Source: Micromonosporaceae bacterium
GTDB taxonomy: Bacteria > Actinomycetota > Actinomycetes > Mycobacteriales > Micromonosporaceae
Direction of reading: 5' to 3'
Assembly: GCA_003543035.1 (NCBI GenBank)
Contig: DPJL01000198.1
Coordinates: 1 to 11,009, forward strand
DNA length: 11,009 bases
The stretch's first letter is position 1. The number at the start of each line of letters is the position of its first letter. Of this stretch, positions 1 through 6,495 are shown piece after piece. The notes under the pieces were generated by a model. That model did no database searches. It saw nothing but the letters and a program-made list of their open reading frames with translations, and was not told where the DNA came from. Position numbers and translations under genes: made by a program.

Positions 1-480
1 CAACGCGGCCAACCGGTTCTCCTCCAGCCGTTCCGCCTCCGCGGCCAGCGCCGCGATGTCTCGCATGCCGGCATAGGCGGCGCCGCGCCATTGGCCGAGC
101 GCCTGTTCGAGCAGCTCCGCTGCCCTGGGCAGATCACCGCGCAACCTTGCGTCACTCGCTTGCGCCGTCAACCGTTCGAAGACGCGGGAGTCGACCTCCT
201 CCACCGCGGCGACCAGCAGGTACCCAGCAGCGCTGTGCACCACCCGGCCATCGTCACCGAGTGCACGCCGCAATCGGTGGATGTAGACCTGCAACGTCTT
301 GCGCGCTGTGCGTGGCGGATCGCCGTCCCAGAGTGCATCGGCGACGTAGTCGACATGAACCGGTTGACCGGCTTGGCACACGAGCAACGCAAGCAGGCGT
401 TGCAACATCGAGGTCGGGATCGGGACCGGATCATGCCCACGGCGAACCGCCAGCTCACCGAGCACGCAGAACTCGATCAT
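1..480 (-). CDS. SARP/BTAD-family transcriptional activator, N-terminal 160 residues (3' end beyond window)
   Basis: The frame is open from an ATG at 480 to the left edge of the window. The visible 160 residues begin MIEFCVLGELAVRRG, the usual opening of Streptomyces antibiotic regulatory proteins. Residues about 5-95 form the OmpR-like winged helix: RLLALLVCQAGQPV, then VADALWDGDPP, then LQVYIHRLRRALGDD, then the wing with GYLL. From about residue 96 (DSRVFERL) the alpha-helical BTAD domain starts. Family knowledge: SARPs bind direct repeats near the -35 region and recruit RNA polymerase, often for secondary metabolism. Larger members add NB-ARC and TPR domains; whether this one does cannot be seen. 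GGGAGGG lies 5 nt before the ATG. A -10 box and SARP-type direct repeats lie upstream (500-540). The regulated target is unknown. Confidence 0.93.
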   Translation of the reverse strand, partial: MIEFCVLGELAVRRGHDPVPIPTSMLQRLLALLVCQAGQPVHVDYVADALWDGDPPRTARKTLQVYIHRLRRALGDDGRVVHSAAGYLLVAAVEEVDSRVFERLTAQASDARLRGDLPRAAELLEQALGQWRGAAYAGMRDIAALAAEAERLEENRLAAL

Positions 481-499
481 GGTCGCCCTCCCGGCCGCG

Positions 500-540
500 A
501 TTCTAGTGCGTCCGAGCCGGTGCAACCGTCGTGCAACCGG
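500..540 (-). promoter_or_regulatory. Probable SARP-gene promoter with 11-bp-spaced direct repeats
   Basis: Read on the minus strand, TAGAAT (505-500) matches the -10 consensus at 5 of 6 positions and would start transcription about 12-14 nt before the ATG at 480, at the ribosome site. Upstream lie two identical 9-mers, CGGTTGCAC, at 539-531 and 528-520, exactly 11 bp apart. SARP operators are known as direct repeats about one helical turn apart that take the place of the -35 box, and no good -35 hexamer is seen here. Autoregulation by the SARP is therefore a reasonable inference. The repeat sequence itself is not a copy of a known SARP motif that I can name. Confidence 0.55.
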
Positions 541-559
541 GGTGGTCCAACATCCATCA

Positions 560-607
560 GCGGCGTGGTTCGCCGGGTGTCACGGGGGCGCCCGCCGAAC
601 CCGCCGC
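560..607 (-). terminator. Terminator-like hairpin after the His/Met-repeat protein gene
   Basis: The hairpin begins 5 nt after the TAA at 612-614 (minus strand). Arms GCGGCG (607-602) and CGCCGC (565-560) pair. Continuing inward, after a small 1/2-nt bulge, GTTCG (600-596) pairs with CGAAC (572-568), and a shorter GC stem can form inside. There is no T-run after it, which is common for actinomycete intrinsic terminators. The rest of the 481-611 gap holds only the SARP promoter signals. Confidence 0.55.
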
Positions 608-611
608 AGAT

Positions 612-1430
612 TTACGTGACAAAGACGGTGAAAGCGGCTCGATGTACCTCGCCGGCCACCTTGAAGTCCATGAACAGCCGGTATTCGCCGCGGTTGACGA
701 ACAGGGTGTGGAAGGTCAACTCGTTCGCCGCCGGGTGTAGATGTGTCAACGCTTGCGTGCGCACCTCGAAGGCGGACATGTGGGCGAGCGCGCCCAGGTA
801 CGGCTCGAGCACCGCATCGGCGACCTGGAACTTCAGCAGCGTGCCCCGGCCGACGTTGAGGTGGGCGATGCCGTCGAGTCTGGTCACCGTGTACTTGCCC
901 GCGACACTGGTCGGCGCCGGGCCGGGCAGCGGGGCGAGCTTCGTGTCGCCGGGAATGAGGAACGAGACGCCAAGCACGGTCGGGTGACCGAGGGTGCCCC
1001 GGCCCTTCGGCGTGAACTCCGCGTACAGCCGGTATGAGCCGCCGTCCTGCACCGTCAACGGGGTGGACCAGAGGCCGTCGGTCAACGTGGGGTGCAGATG
1101 CTGGTACCCACTGAGGTCATCGCGGACCACAAAGAGATGCATCGGCCGTTCCTGCACCGTCTCATAGTCCTTGAGCGGCAACCCATCGGGGCCGAGGATG
1201 TGGAACGACACCGGAATGTCCTTGCCCCGCACGGTCGGCAGGGCGACCGGCCGCATAAGGTAGCCGTCAAAGCTGTCCGACAGCCCGTCGCTGTGCACGA
1301 ACGGCGACGGGCTCGGCGATTCCGCGGGTGGTGCTGACCGTCCAGGTAGGACGGTCAGCACATATGCAACGGTGGCCAGGAAAACTGCCCCGATCACCAG
1401 ATAGGGGCTACTGCTTCGTAATCTTGACAT
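612..1430 (-). CDS. Membrane-anchored extracytoplasmic protein with two tandem His/Met-containing domains
   Basis: The product is 272 residues. A signal-anchor runs over residues about 9-29 (YLVIGAVFLATVAYVLTVLPG), followed by a Pro/Ser linker (about 33-44). Two related domains follow. Domain 1 (about 71-158) carries PMHLFVVRDD, then YQHLHP, then GSYRLYAEFTPKG. Domain 2 (about 179-272) carries AHMSAFEVR, then THLHP, then GEYRLFMDFKVAG. The repeated Met-His and His-x-His-Pro motifs look like metal (perhaps copper) ligands, but this is inference; I know similar unnamed proteins in actinobacteria and cannot assign a function. The ATG at 1430 is chosen because it keeps the whole membrane segment. 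Its ribosome site is weak (GTGGACG just upstream), and it overlaps the upstream gene's end by 23 nt, which suggests translational coupling. Codon 4 is a rare TTA. A 13-bp perfect hairpin lies in codons 24-34. The longer frame back to 1688 is only an overlap with the neighbour. Confidence 0.82.
   Translation of the reverse strand: MSRLRSSSPYLVIGAVFLATVAYVLTVLPGRSAPPAESPSPSPFVHSDGLSDSFDGYLMRPVALPTVRGKDIPVSFHILGPDGLPLKDYETVQERPMHLFVVRDDLSGYQHLHPTLTDGLWSTPLTVQDGGSYRLYAEFTPKGRGTLGHPTVLGVSFLIPGDTKLAPLPGPAPTSVAGKYTVTRLDGIAHLNVGRGTLLKFQVADAVLEPYLGALAHMSAFEVRTQALTHLHPAANELTFHTLFVNRGEYRLFMDFKVAGEVHRAAFTVFVT
1331..1361 (-). repeat. Perfect 13-bp inverted repeat with 5-nt loop, inside coding sequence
   Basis: Arms GTGCTGACCGTCC (1331-1343) and GGACGGTCAGCAC (1349-1361) are exact reverse complements, with the 5-nt loop AGGTA between them. 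The repeat sits 47-77 nt downstream of the LVIVD gene's stop codon and 69-99 nt into the next gene, encoding the end of its membrane anchor. In RNA it would be a very stable hairpin. It could act as a transcription attenuator, an RNA stabiliser or processing site between the two cistrons, or a protein-binding site. No T-run follows either arm. Confidence 0.8.
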
Positions 1431-3249
1431 CGTCCACGCCGGCCTCGACCAGGCTTGCACCTGATGCGTCGGCCGCCTCGATGATGATGCGGACGGACTG
1501 CCCGGCGTAGGCCGAGATGTCCCAGCTGCCGGTCGCCCAGGCGCCATCGCGGTCACCCGCGGTGCCGGCCTGGTTGAACAGCTGAGTGGTCCCTCCATTG
1601 TGGACGATACTGACCCGGAAGTAGTCAGCGCTTGACGCGTTGCTGCCGTGGGCCAGGTACCAGGAAAGAGAAACCTTGAGCGCGCCACTGGTCGGCAGCG
1701 TCACGGCGGGAGACCTGATACTGGTCTTGCCGCCGTCGATGTCGAACGCACCCGCGCTGTTGCCCGCGAGCCGCCCGGTCACCAGATCGTTGGTGCCGCT
1801 GACCGTGGTACCAAGTTGCTTGGCCCCACTGGAGTTGGTGGCCTCCGGGTCGCCTCGCTCCCACACGCCGACGGTTGCGGTGTCATTGCCGTTGGGGTTG
1901 ACGGTCCAGCCGGTCGCGGTCTCGAAGGTGTCGCTCCACACCGTGGTGGGAGGGGGCTGTGTGGTCGGGTTGTGCTTGACCAGCACAAGACCTTGCTCGA
2001 TGCCGCTGATCGCGATCGTGCCGCTGGCGAAGAACGGATAGTTGTTCCACGCGCCGTTGAAGCCCGTGTTATTCGCCGACGGGTAGATGTCGAAGTACGC
2101 GATTTCCTGCAGCTGGTTCGACGCGATGTTGGTGCTGTCGAGGATCCGCAGGCCGGCGCGATACGACGCCTGGTAGGTCTTGTTGCCGATGATGTACAGG
2201 TTGTGGTCGGTGGCCTGGATGTTGGGGTTGACCCAGACGCTGGTGTTGACCGGAGCGTTGAGGTCCGAGACGTTCCAGATGAAGGTCTTGGTCCCCGGGG
2301 TGTCCGAGTCCAGCTCGTCATCCATCAGCAGCCGGGCATGATCCCCGGTAAGCCAGCCCTGATGGGTGTAGCCCACCCCGACATAGCTGGTGCGGGACAG
2401 CTGCACCGGTGCCGACTTGTTGGTCACGTCGACGATGGTCAGCGTGTCCGTGTTGTAGTTGAAGCAGATCTCGCGCCCCTGATAGGTGACGTCCGGCCCG
2501 TGGTAGACGACGCACTGGTTCTCGTGCACATAGCCGTCGTTGCTGACACATCCGGCGTTGGCGGGGTTCTTCGGGCTCTGCACGTTCACCATGTGCACTC
2601 CGCCGCTGCACGTGTTGGTGCCGACCGCGAAGATGAACCCGGTCTCCTCGTTGACGGCCAGTGTGTGCGAGTTGCCGAAGCCGGTGTAGCGGGCGTCGGC
2701 GGTAAACGTCTGGGGGGTCGTCACTGTCCGCAGCCGGGTCAGGTCGAAGACCTGCATGCCATGGCTGCTGATGGAATCCGCGCCGATGTAGGCGTGGTTG
2801 GCGTAGACCTTGATGTCCCGCCAGGAGCTCGACGTGCCGTTGTGGGACGGCAGGTTGCCCAGATAGACCGGTGCGGTGGGGGTGCTCACGTCGATGAACG
2901 CGGCACCGGTGGTCCGGCCGAAGATGATGTACTCCTTGCCGGTTGTGGAGTCGGTCCAGCCCCACATGCTGTTGCCGTTGCCGCCGCCGATGCTCGACAG
3001 CGGAAGGACACTCAGCAGATCGATGTTGCTGCAAGGGTATTGCGCGGCCATTCCGCCGACGCAAGCCGCCGCAGCCTGGATGGTGACGCCATCCGAGGTG
3101 CGCCAGGCGGGCTCGTAGTCCGCCATGATTCGCCGAAGTTCTTCTTTGCCTTCGGCAGTGTTGGGGTCATGCGCCCAGGACGCTGTGGCAGTCAGCGTCA
3201 AAGCGAGCAACCCAGCCACGACTCCAGCTGTTCGCAAGGTTCGTCGCAT
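1408..3249 (-). CDS. Secreted choice-of-anchor B family (LVIVD-repeat) protein with C-terminal jelly-roll-like domain
   Basis: The product is 613 residues. A Sec signal peptide (about 1-26) ends TATASWA before HDPNTAEG. Residues about 75-425 form a beta-propeller-like region of LVIVD repeats: AAFIDVSTPTAPVYLGNLP, GMQVFDLTRLR, VHMVNVQSPKNPANAG, LTIVDVTNKSAPVQL, FIWNVSDLNAPV, LRILDSTN. This is the layout of choice-of-anchor B proteins, whose C-termini carry varied surface anchors or extra domains. Six cysteines (63, 73, 214, 234, 246, 262) suggest disulfides. After a linker (TTQPPPTT, about 429-436) comes a roughly 175-residue domain starting WSDTFETATGW and ending VEAGVDDVKI, resembling MAM or carbohydrate-binding jelly-rolls. 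No sortase or membrane anchor is seen. AAGGGAG precedes the ATG by 9 nt. The molecular role of the family is not established. It is coupled to the downstream His/Met protein. Confidence 0.9.
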   Translation of the reverse strand: MRRTLRTAGVVAGLLALTLTATASWAHDPNTAEGKEELRRIMADYEPAWRTSDGVTIQAAAACVGGMAAQYPCSNIDLLSVLPLSSIGGGNGNSMWGWTDSTTGKEYIIFGRTTGAAFIDVSTPTAPVYLGNLPSHNGTSSSWRDIKVYANHAYIGADSISSHGMQVFDLTRLRTVTTPQTFTADARYTGFGNSHTLAVNEETGFIFAVGTNTCSGGVHMVNVQSPKNPANAGCVSNDGYVHENQCVVYHGPDVTYQGREICFNYNTDTLTIVDVTNKSAPVQLSRTSYVGVGYTHQGWLTGDHARLLMDDELDSDTPGTKTFIWNVSDLNAPVNTSVWVNPNIQATDHNLYIIGNKTYQASYRAGLRILDSTNIASNQLQEIAYFDIYPSANNTGFNGAWNNYPFFASGTIAISGIEQGLVLVKHNPTTQPPPTTVWSDTFETATGWTVNPNGNDTATVGVWERGDPEATNSSGAKQLGTTVSGTNDLVTGRLAGNSAGAFDIDGGKTSIRSPAVTLPTSGALKVSLSWYLAHGSNASSADYFRVSIVHNGGTTQLFNQAGTAGDRDGAWATGSWDISAYAGQSVRIIIEAADASGASLVEAGVDDVKITKQ

Positions 3250-3317
3250 GGTGGTGGGACTCCCTTCAATGGAGAGGAGTCAATCGTTACATGCCGATAT
3301 TTGAAGAAGCAACCAAC

Positions 3318-3333
3318 GTATTGGGACCAATAC
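3318..3333. promoter_or_regulatory. Perfect 16-bp palindrome in the gap upstream of the LVIVD gene
   Basis: GTATTGG (3318-3324), spacer GA, CCAATAC (3327-3333). It lies 68-84 bp before the ATG at 3249 and 20 bp after the stop of the TPR frame at 3354. It could be the operator of a dimeric repressor acting on the LVIVD/His-Met operon. It could instead be a short terminator stem for the regulator gene, since on the minus strand it is followed by the T-rich stretch GTTGGTTGCTTCTT. I see no strong -10 box in this 104-bp gap; TTGCTT with TAACGA 17 nt further on (minus strand) is a weak candidate promoter. Confidence 0.45.
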
Positions 3334-3353
3334 TGTGAACGGCCAGTCGGGCG

Positions 3354-4136
3354 CTATGCGGCCAACTCGCGGGCGATCGCTTCGGTGGCTTCAGCATGTT
3401 CTGCGGCAGTTGCCGGGTCCGTATGGGCGAGCGTGGCCGCTAGGCGATGATGGGTAATCATTTGCGGGCCGGGGAGATGCCGTTCCTGGCCGATCTTCAG
3501 GCACCTGCGGAAGAGCCTGACAGCCACGGCAGGCTGACCACCTCGGAGGTAGGTTTCGGCAGCTTCGCTGAAATGTATGAGTGCCCATTGGTCCTCACCC
3601 AGCGCGGTCACGACGCGGGCCGCCTGCCGGTGCAGTGCGATGGCCTCGACTTGCCGGCCGGCTTGGCGCTGAGCGGCCGCCATACTACTGAGCACAGCCA
3701 ACTCGTTGTGGCGGTGGCCGGATTCCCTGGCGATTTCCAGAGCCTCCCGCAGGTGTTCGAGGGCACTGTCCGGTTCGGACGATGTAAGCGCGCGACCCAA
3801 AAGTAGCAGGCCGGAAAACCGTGGCATCCATTCAGATGTCGAGCCCGCGATCTCGAGTGCCTCCCGCCCCAGCCGGGCGGCCTCCTCATGGCGGCGCAAA
3901 GTGATCAGAGCATGACCGTGGTATGCCTGGACAATCGCAGCACCAACGGGGTCACCAGCGTCCCGGAATCGCTGCGCCGCAATGCTCGAGCACTCAAGCG
4001 CTTGATGGGACCGGCCACGATCGGTAGACCAAGCCGAGGCGGAAATACACCCGGCCGTGCAGAGCCGGGTCGTCCAACCCGGCCAGAAGTGTTGGCAGCG
4101 CTGCGATTCCGGCGTCAGCCTCCCGGGTGCGGCCAC
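3354..4136 (-). CDS. 3' part of the frameshifted regulator: TPR repeats
   Basis: Only 4013-3354 (219 residues) is homologous sequence. The stretch from the ATG at 4136 to about 4014 overlaps the first frame and reads as an out-of-frame shadow. The real part is alpha-helical TPR: GAAIVQAYHGHALITLRRHE, then ALEHLREALEIARESGHRHN, then AVRLFRRCLKIGQERH, ending TEAIARELAA. In intact relatives these repeats form the sensor or partner-binding arm that controls the NB-ARC switch. There is no ribosome site that would support independent translation of this piece, so it is best treated as the displaced C-terminus of the gene starting at 5736. Confidence 0.6.
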   Translation of the reverse strand: MAAPGRLTPESQRCQHFWPGWTTRLCTAGCISASAWSTDRGRSHQALECSSIAAQRFRDAGDPVGAAIVQAYHGHALITLRRHEEAARLGREALEIAGSTSEWMPRFSGLLLLGRALTSSEPDSALEHLREALEIARESGHRHNELAVLSSMAAAQRQAGRQVEAIALHRQAARVVTALGEDQWALIHFSEAAETYLRGGQPAVAVRLFRRCLKIGQERHLPGPQMITHHRLAATLAHTDPATAAEHAEATEAIARELAA

Positions 4137-5736
4137 CCCAATGCCTGGCGAACATGTGGTCGACGTGGATCTCGGCCAGCAGGCGGGGGTCGGCCAGCCG
4201 TTGCGCTCCGGCGAGCGACCCGTCCATCATCTGGTTCCACTCCGCGGTCCGGCCGCGGCGGGAGAAGAAGGGTTGCAACGCCTGGGGCAGCCCGACGACA
4301 TACCGATCGAGACCCGTGTCAGCGGCGTAGCGGAATGCCGCCCGCAGGTTCTCGTACTCGATGTCGAGCCAGGCCAGAGCAGCACCCAGCTCGTCGAGCG
4401 CGGGCACGGCCCATGGCGGCGCCGAATCCGGCGCGGGGCCGAGCAGGTAGGAGGCCGTGATGCTCGCTGTCGAAGCGCAGTACAGGTAGTAGTCCAGCAA
4501 CCGGTCAAGTGCGGCCAGCGAATCCACATTGGACTCTACCGCCGCTCGCCGGGCATGCTGCCGCAGCAGATCGTGCAGGCGATGCCGGTCTGCCGTCGGC
4601 TGCTGCACCAGGTGAGCGTCGACCAGATCTTCGAGGATCGAGCGGGCGTTGGCCAGAGGCACATCGGCGAGCGCGGCGGCCGCATACGCGTCGAAGTCGA
4701 TCCCTGGCATCAGGCCGAGTAGGAGAAACATCCGCCGCTGCGCCGGATCGAGCTGGTGCAGTGACATCAAGAAGGCCGTGTCCAGCTGGCTCAGATCCGC
4801 GGACAGTCGCTCGGCAAGGGTGCTGACTGTCCAAGAAGGACGGTGCCGCAACCGTGCTGCCGCAACACGAATGGCCAACGGGAGGTGGCCGCATAGCCGC
4901 AGCACCTCAGTGGTCGCAGTCGGTGCGCGCGCCACGCGCTCATCCCCGACTGCCGTTTCGAAGAGCACTCTCGCATCGGCCTCAGAGAAGACATTCAACG
5001 AGATGGGGTGTACCGGATCAAGCTCGAGCAATCGGCTGCGACTGGTGATGATGGCGAAGCTGTCACCCGCCCCGGGCAACAGCAGCCGAGCCTGATCGGC
5101 GTTGGCCACGTTGTCCAGCACCACAATGGCTCTGCGCCGGGAAAGCTCAGCTCGCCATAGGGCGGCTCGTTCCTCGGTCGCCTCCGGGATGCGGCCGGCC
5201 GCAACATCAAGCGCGGTAAGCAAAACCCGCAACGCGTCGCCCGGCTGCATCGGCTCCCGCCCGGGGGTGAAGCCGTGCATGTCGATGTACAGCTGCCCGT
5301 CCGGGAACTTTTCCGCCAGCAGATGCGCGGCGTGCACGGCCAACGACGTCTTGCCGACTCCCGCCATGCCGTCGAGTGCCACCGCTCGTGCGCCGTCCAC
5401 CAGATTCAGCAGCAGCTCCAGCTCGGGCTGACGACCCATGAAGCCGCTGATGTCCGCGGGCAGGTCGTTGCGCGGCGCTCGCGGCAAAGGCGACTGAGAC
5501 TCGGCCGGTGCCGGACTGCCCCGGTTTGCCTCCTCCCACAGCGGACGCAGCGGCCGTGGGTCGTGACCGCTGATCTGGCACAGCCCCAGCACTATGCGCC
5601 AGGGCGGCACAGCCTGCCCGGAGAAGTAGCGGGACAGCGATGAGTCGCTGACCTGAAGGTCCCGTTCCAGACGCCGCAGGCTTCGGCCGGATAACTCGCG
5701 CATCCGGTCGAGTTGCTGCGCCAGCCCGTCACCCAC
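3994..5736 (-). CDS. 5' part of the STAND regulator: XRE DNA-binding domain and NB-ARC ATPase
   Basis: Residues about 3-60 are a Cro/C1-type HTH (LAQQLDRMRELSGRSLRRLE, then SDSSLSRYFSGQAVPPW). The NB-ARC domain follows: entry motif FMGRQPELE (about 99), Walker A GMAGVGKTS (about 123-131), Walker B IVVLDNV (about 204-210), sensor AIITSRSRL (about 228-236), and GHLPLA (about 283-288). Winged-helix and helical-repeat sequence follows (FLLLGLMPGIDFDAYAAAAL, HRLHDLLRQHARR). Such proteins act as nucleotide-dependent switches on transcription. The GTG at 5736 is preferred over a TTG at 5772 because AAGGA lies 7 nt before it and family members start near MGDGLAQQL. Codon 15 is a rare TTA. The gene begins 43 bp after rsdA and probably shares its transcript. 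The last five residues after W are out of family because of the frameshift. Confidence 0.8.
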   Translation of the reverse strand: MGDGLAQQLDRMRELSGRSLRRLERDLQVSDSSLSRYFSGQAVPPWRIVLGLCQISGHDPRPLRPLWEEANRGSPAPAESQSPLPRAPRNDLPADISGFMGRQPELELLLNLVDGARAVALDGMAGVGKTSLAVHAAHLLAEKFPDGQLYIDMHGFTPGREPMQPGDALRVLLTALDVAAGRIPEATEERAALWRAELSRRRAIVVLDNVANADQARLLLPGAGDSFAIITSRSRLLELDPVHPISLNVFSEADARVLFETAVGDERVARAPTATTEVLRLCGHLPLAIRVAAARLRHRPSWTVSTLAERLSADLSQLDTAFLMSLHQLDPAQRRMFLLLGLMPGIDFDAYAAAALADVPLANARSILEDLVDAHLVQQPTADRHRLHDLLRQHARRAAVESNVDSLAALDRLLDYYLYCASTASITASYLLGPAPDSAPPWAVPALDELGAALAWLDIEYENLRAAFRYAADTGLDRYVVGLPQALQPFFSRRGRTAEWNQMMDGSLAGAQRLADPRLLAEIHVDHMFARHWGGRTREADAGIAALPTLLAGLDDPALHGRVYFRLGLVYRSWPVPSSA

Positions 5737-5743
5737 GCCAAGA

Positions 5744-5748
5744 TCCTT
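5744..5748 (-). promoter_or_regulatory. Ribosome binding site that fixes the regulator start at 5736
   Basis: AAGGA on the minus strand, 7 nt before GTG 5736. The more upstream TTG at 5772 has no comparable site and would start only 6 nt after the rsdA stop codon. Confidence 0.6.
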
Positions 5749-5778
5749 GCACAGCGTTAGAGCACGGTCCAAGCGACT

Positions 5779-6495
5779 TCAGCTGCAGAGCAGCGGCAGG
5801 CAGGGGAGCAGGCTTGACGGGCTTGGCAACAGGCTCGGCAGAATGGGCGGCAGGAGCCCGGTCTTCTCCGGCGTCGGTTGCGACGTGCCCGCTGGTGGCG
5901 GGGTTTCGGCCACCGGAGGGCTCGTGGGCGTGGCAATCGCTGAGGTAACAGGCTCTGGGAGGGTCGCGACCTGAGTCAGGATCGCCGCCGCTTCGGCCTC
6001 AAGCCGTTGCCGGGCCGAGTCATCGGTGATGAGGGCGATCTTTTCGCGTGCCGCACCGACAAGCTGGGCGGCCTCTGCCGGGCGGCCGGCGGCCATTGCG
6101 AGCTTGGCCTGCTCGAGGAGGCGCTGGGCCTCCTGCTCGGCGAGCCGGGAGTCAGCGGTATCGCCGAAGACAATGCGCGTGATCGGCCAGAACGGGCTGT
6201 CCGGGCCGGCTGTCGCGGAGGCGGCCGTCAGGCCGCCGAAGGCGACGGCAGCTGCCGCGACGCTGACCACTAACGGGCGGGAGAACCGCAGCCGGGGCAG
6301 AAACCTGCGTCTCGATCGAGGCGGAGCCACCGCAACGGTTTCCGGCTCCGGGATCGGGCTTCGGAGGATAGCCGGGTCGATGTCGGAAATGTCGGCATGC
6401 CAGGCGGCGAACAGCACAGCAAGGTCGTCGCCTTCGGCAACCGCCTGCCCCGAACCCAATGCGTCAAGGAGTGCGTCATCCCGATCCGTCATCAT
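5779..6495 (-). CDS. rsdA: Anti-sigma-D factor, RsdA type (membrane-bound)
   Basis: The product is 238 residues. The N-terminus (about 6-37, DDALLDALGSGQAV...DDLAVLFAAWHADI) matches the short sigma-binding region of mycobacterial RsdA, which holds SigD inactive. A basic stretch (SRRRFLPRLR) precedes one membrane helix (about 74-97). The extracytoplasmic part has PDSPFWPITRIVFGD and a helical segment (about 115-178, LAEQEAQRLLEQAKLAMAAG onward) as in RsdA. It ends in a Pro/Ser/Leu-rich tail with two cysteines in the last seven residues (PCLPLLCS). RsdA is known to be released by proteolysis; that this one is too is inference. It overlaps the sigma gene by 4 nt (ATGA), with AGGAGGG just upstream. 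A second ATG at 6492 is an equally good start. Codon 75 is TTA. Confidence 0.88.
   Translation of the reverse strand: MMTDRDDALLDALGSGQAVAEGDDLAVLFAAWHADISDIDPAILRSPIPEPETVAVAPPRSRRRFLPRLRFSRPLVVSVAAAAVAFGGLTAASATAGPDSPFWPITRIVFGDTADSRLAEQEAQRLLEQAKLAMAAGRPAEAAQLVGAAREKIALITDDSARQRLEAEAAAILTQVATLPEPVTSAIATPTSPPVAETPPPAGTSQPTPEKTGLLPPILPSLLPSPSSLLPCLPLLCS

Larger units (their letters stand above)
3354..5736 (-). pseudogene. XRE / NB-ARC / TPR (STAND) regulator, interrupted by a +1 frameshift
   Basis: Two minus-strand frames together make one ordinary STAND regulator of about 793 residues: XRE HTH, NB-ARC ATPase and TPR repeats. The first frame runs from GTG 5736 through VYRSW at 4015, then reads five more codons of off-family sequence to a TGA at 3994-3996. 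The TPR sequence resumes one base on in the next frame with RSHQALECSSIAAQRF and continues to TAG at 3354. Dropping a single C at about 4014, in a TGGCCGG context, restores continuity. The cause may be a real inactivating mutation, a sequencing error in a GC run, or recoding; I see no convincing recoding signal. The domains on both sides show no other decay, so the lesion is recent or artefactual. Confidence 0.72.

Noticed and set aside
91..987. 298-codon plus-strand open frame across the SARP gene, gap and His/Met gene
   Set aside because: It crosses two real minus-strand genes and a terminator-like hairpin, has no recognisable domain and no ribosome site.
1648..3450. 600-codon open frame on the plus strand opposite the LVIVD gene
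   Set aside because: Antisense shadow of GC-rich coding sequence: low-complexity Val/Gly/Arg/Asp composition, no family resemblance, while the minus strand carries a signal peptide and clear LVIVD repeats.
3990..4005. Programmed +1 frameshift of the prfB kind at the TGA near 3995
   Set aside because: The local codons (GCU UGA) do not give the slippery CUU UGA pairing and no stimulatory ribosome-binding-like sequence is seen just upstream; a mutation or sequencing error is simpler.
4800..4832. Inverted repeat GGACAGTC...GACTGTCC in the NB-ARC coding region
   Set aside because: Only 8 bp with a 16-nt loop, within a conserved coding region; expected by chance in GC-rich sequence of this length.
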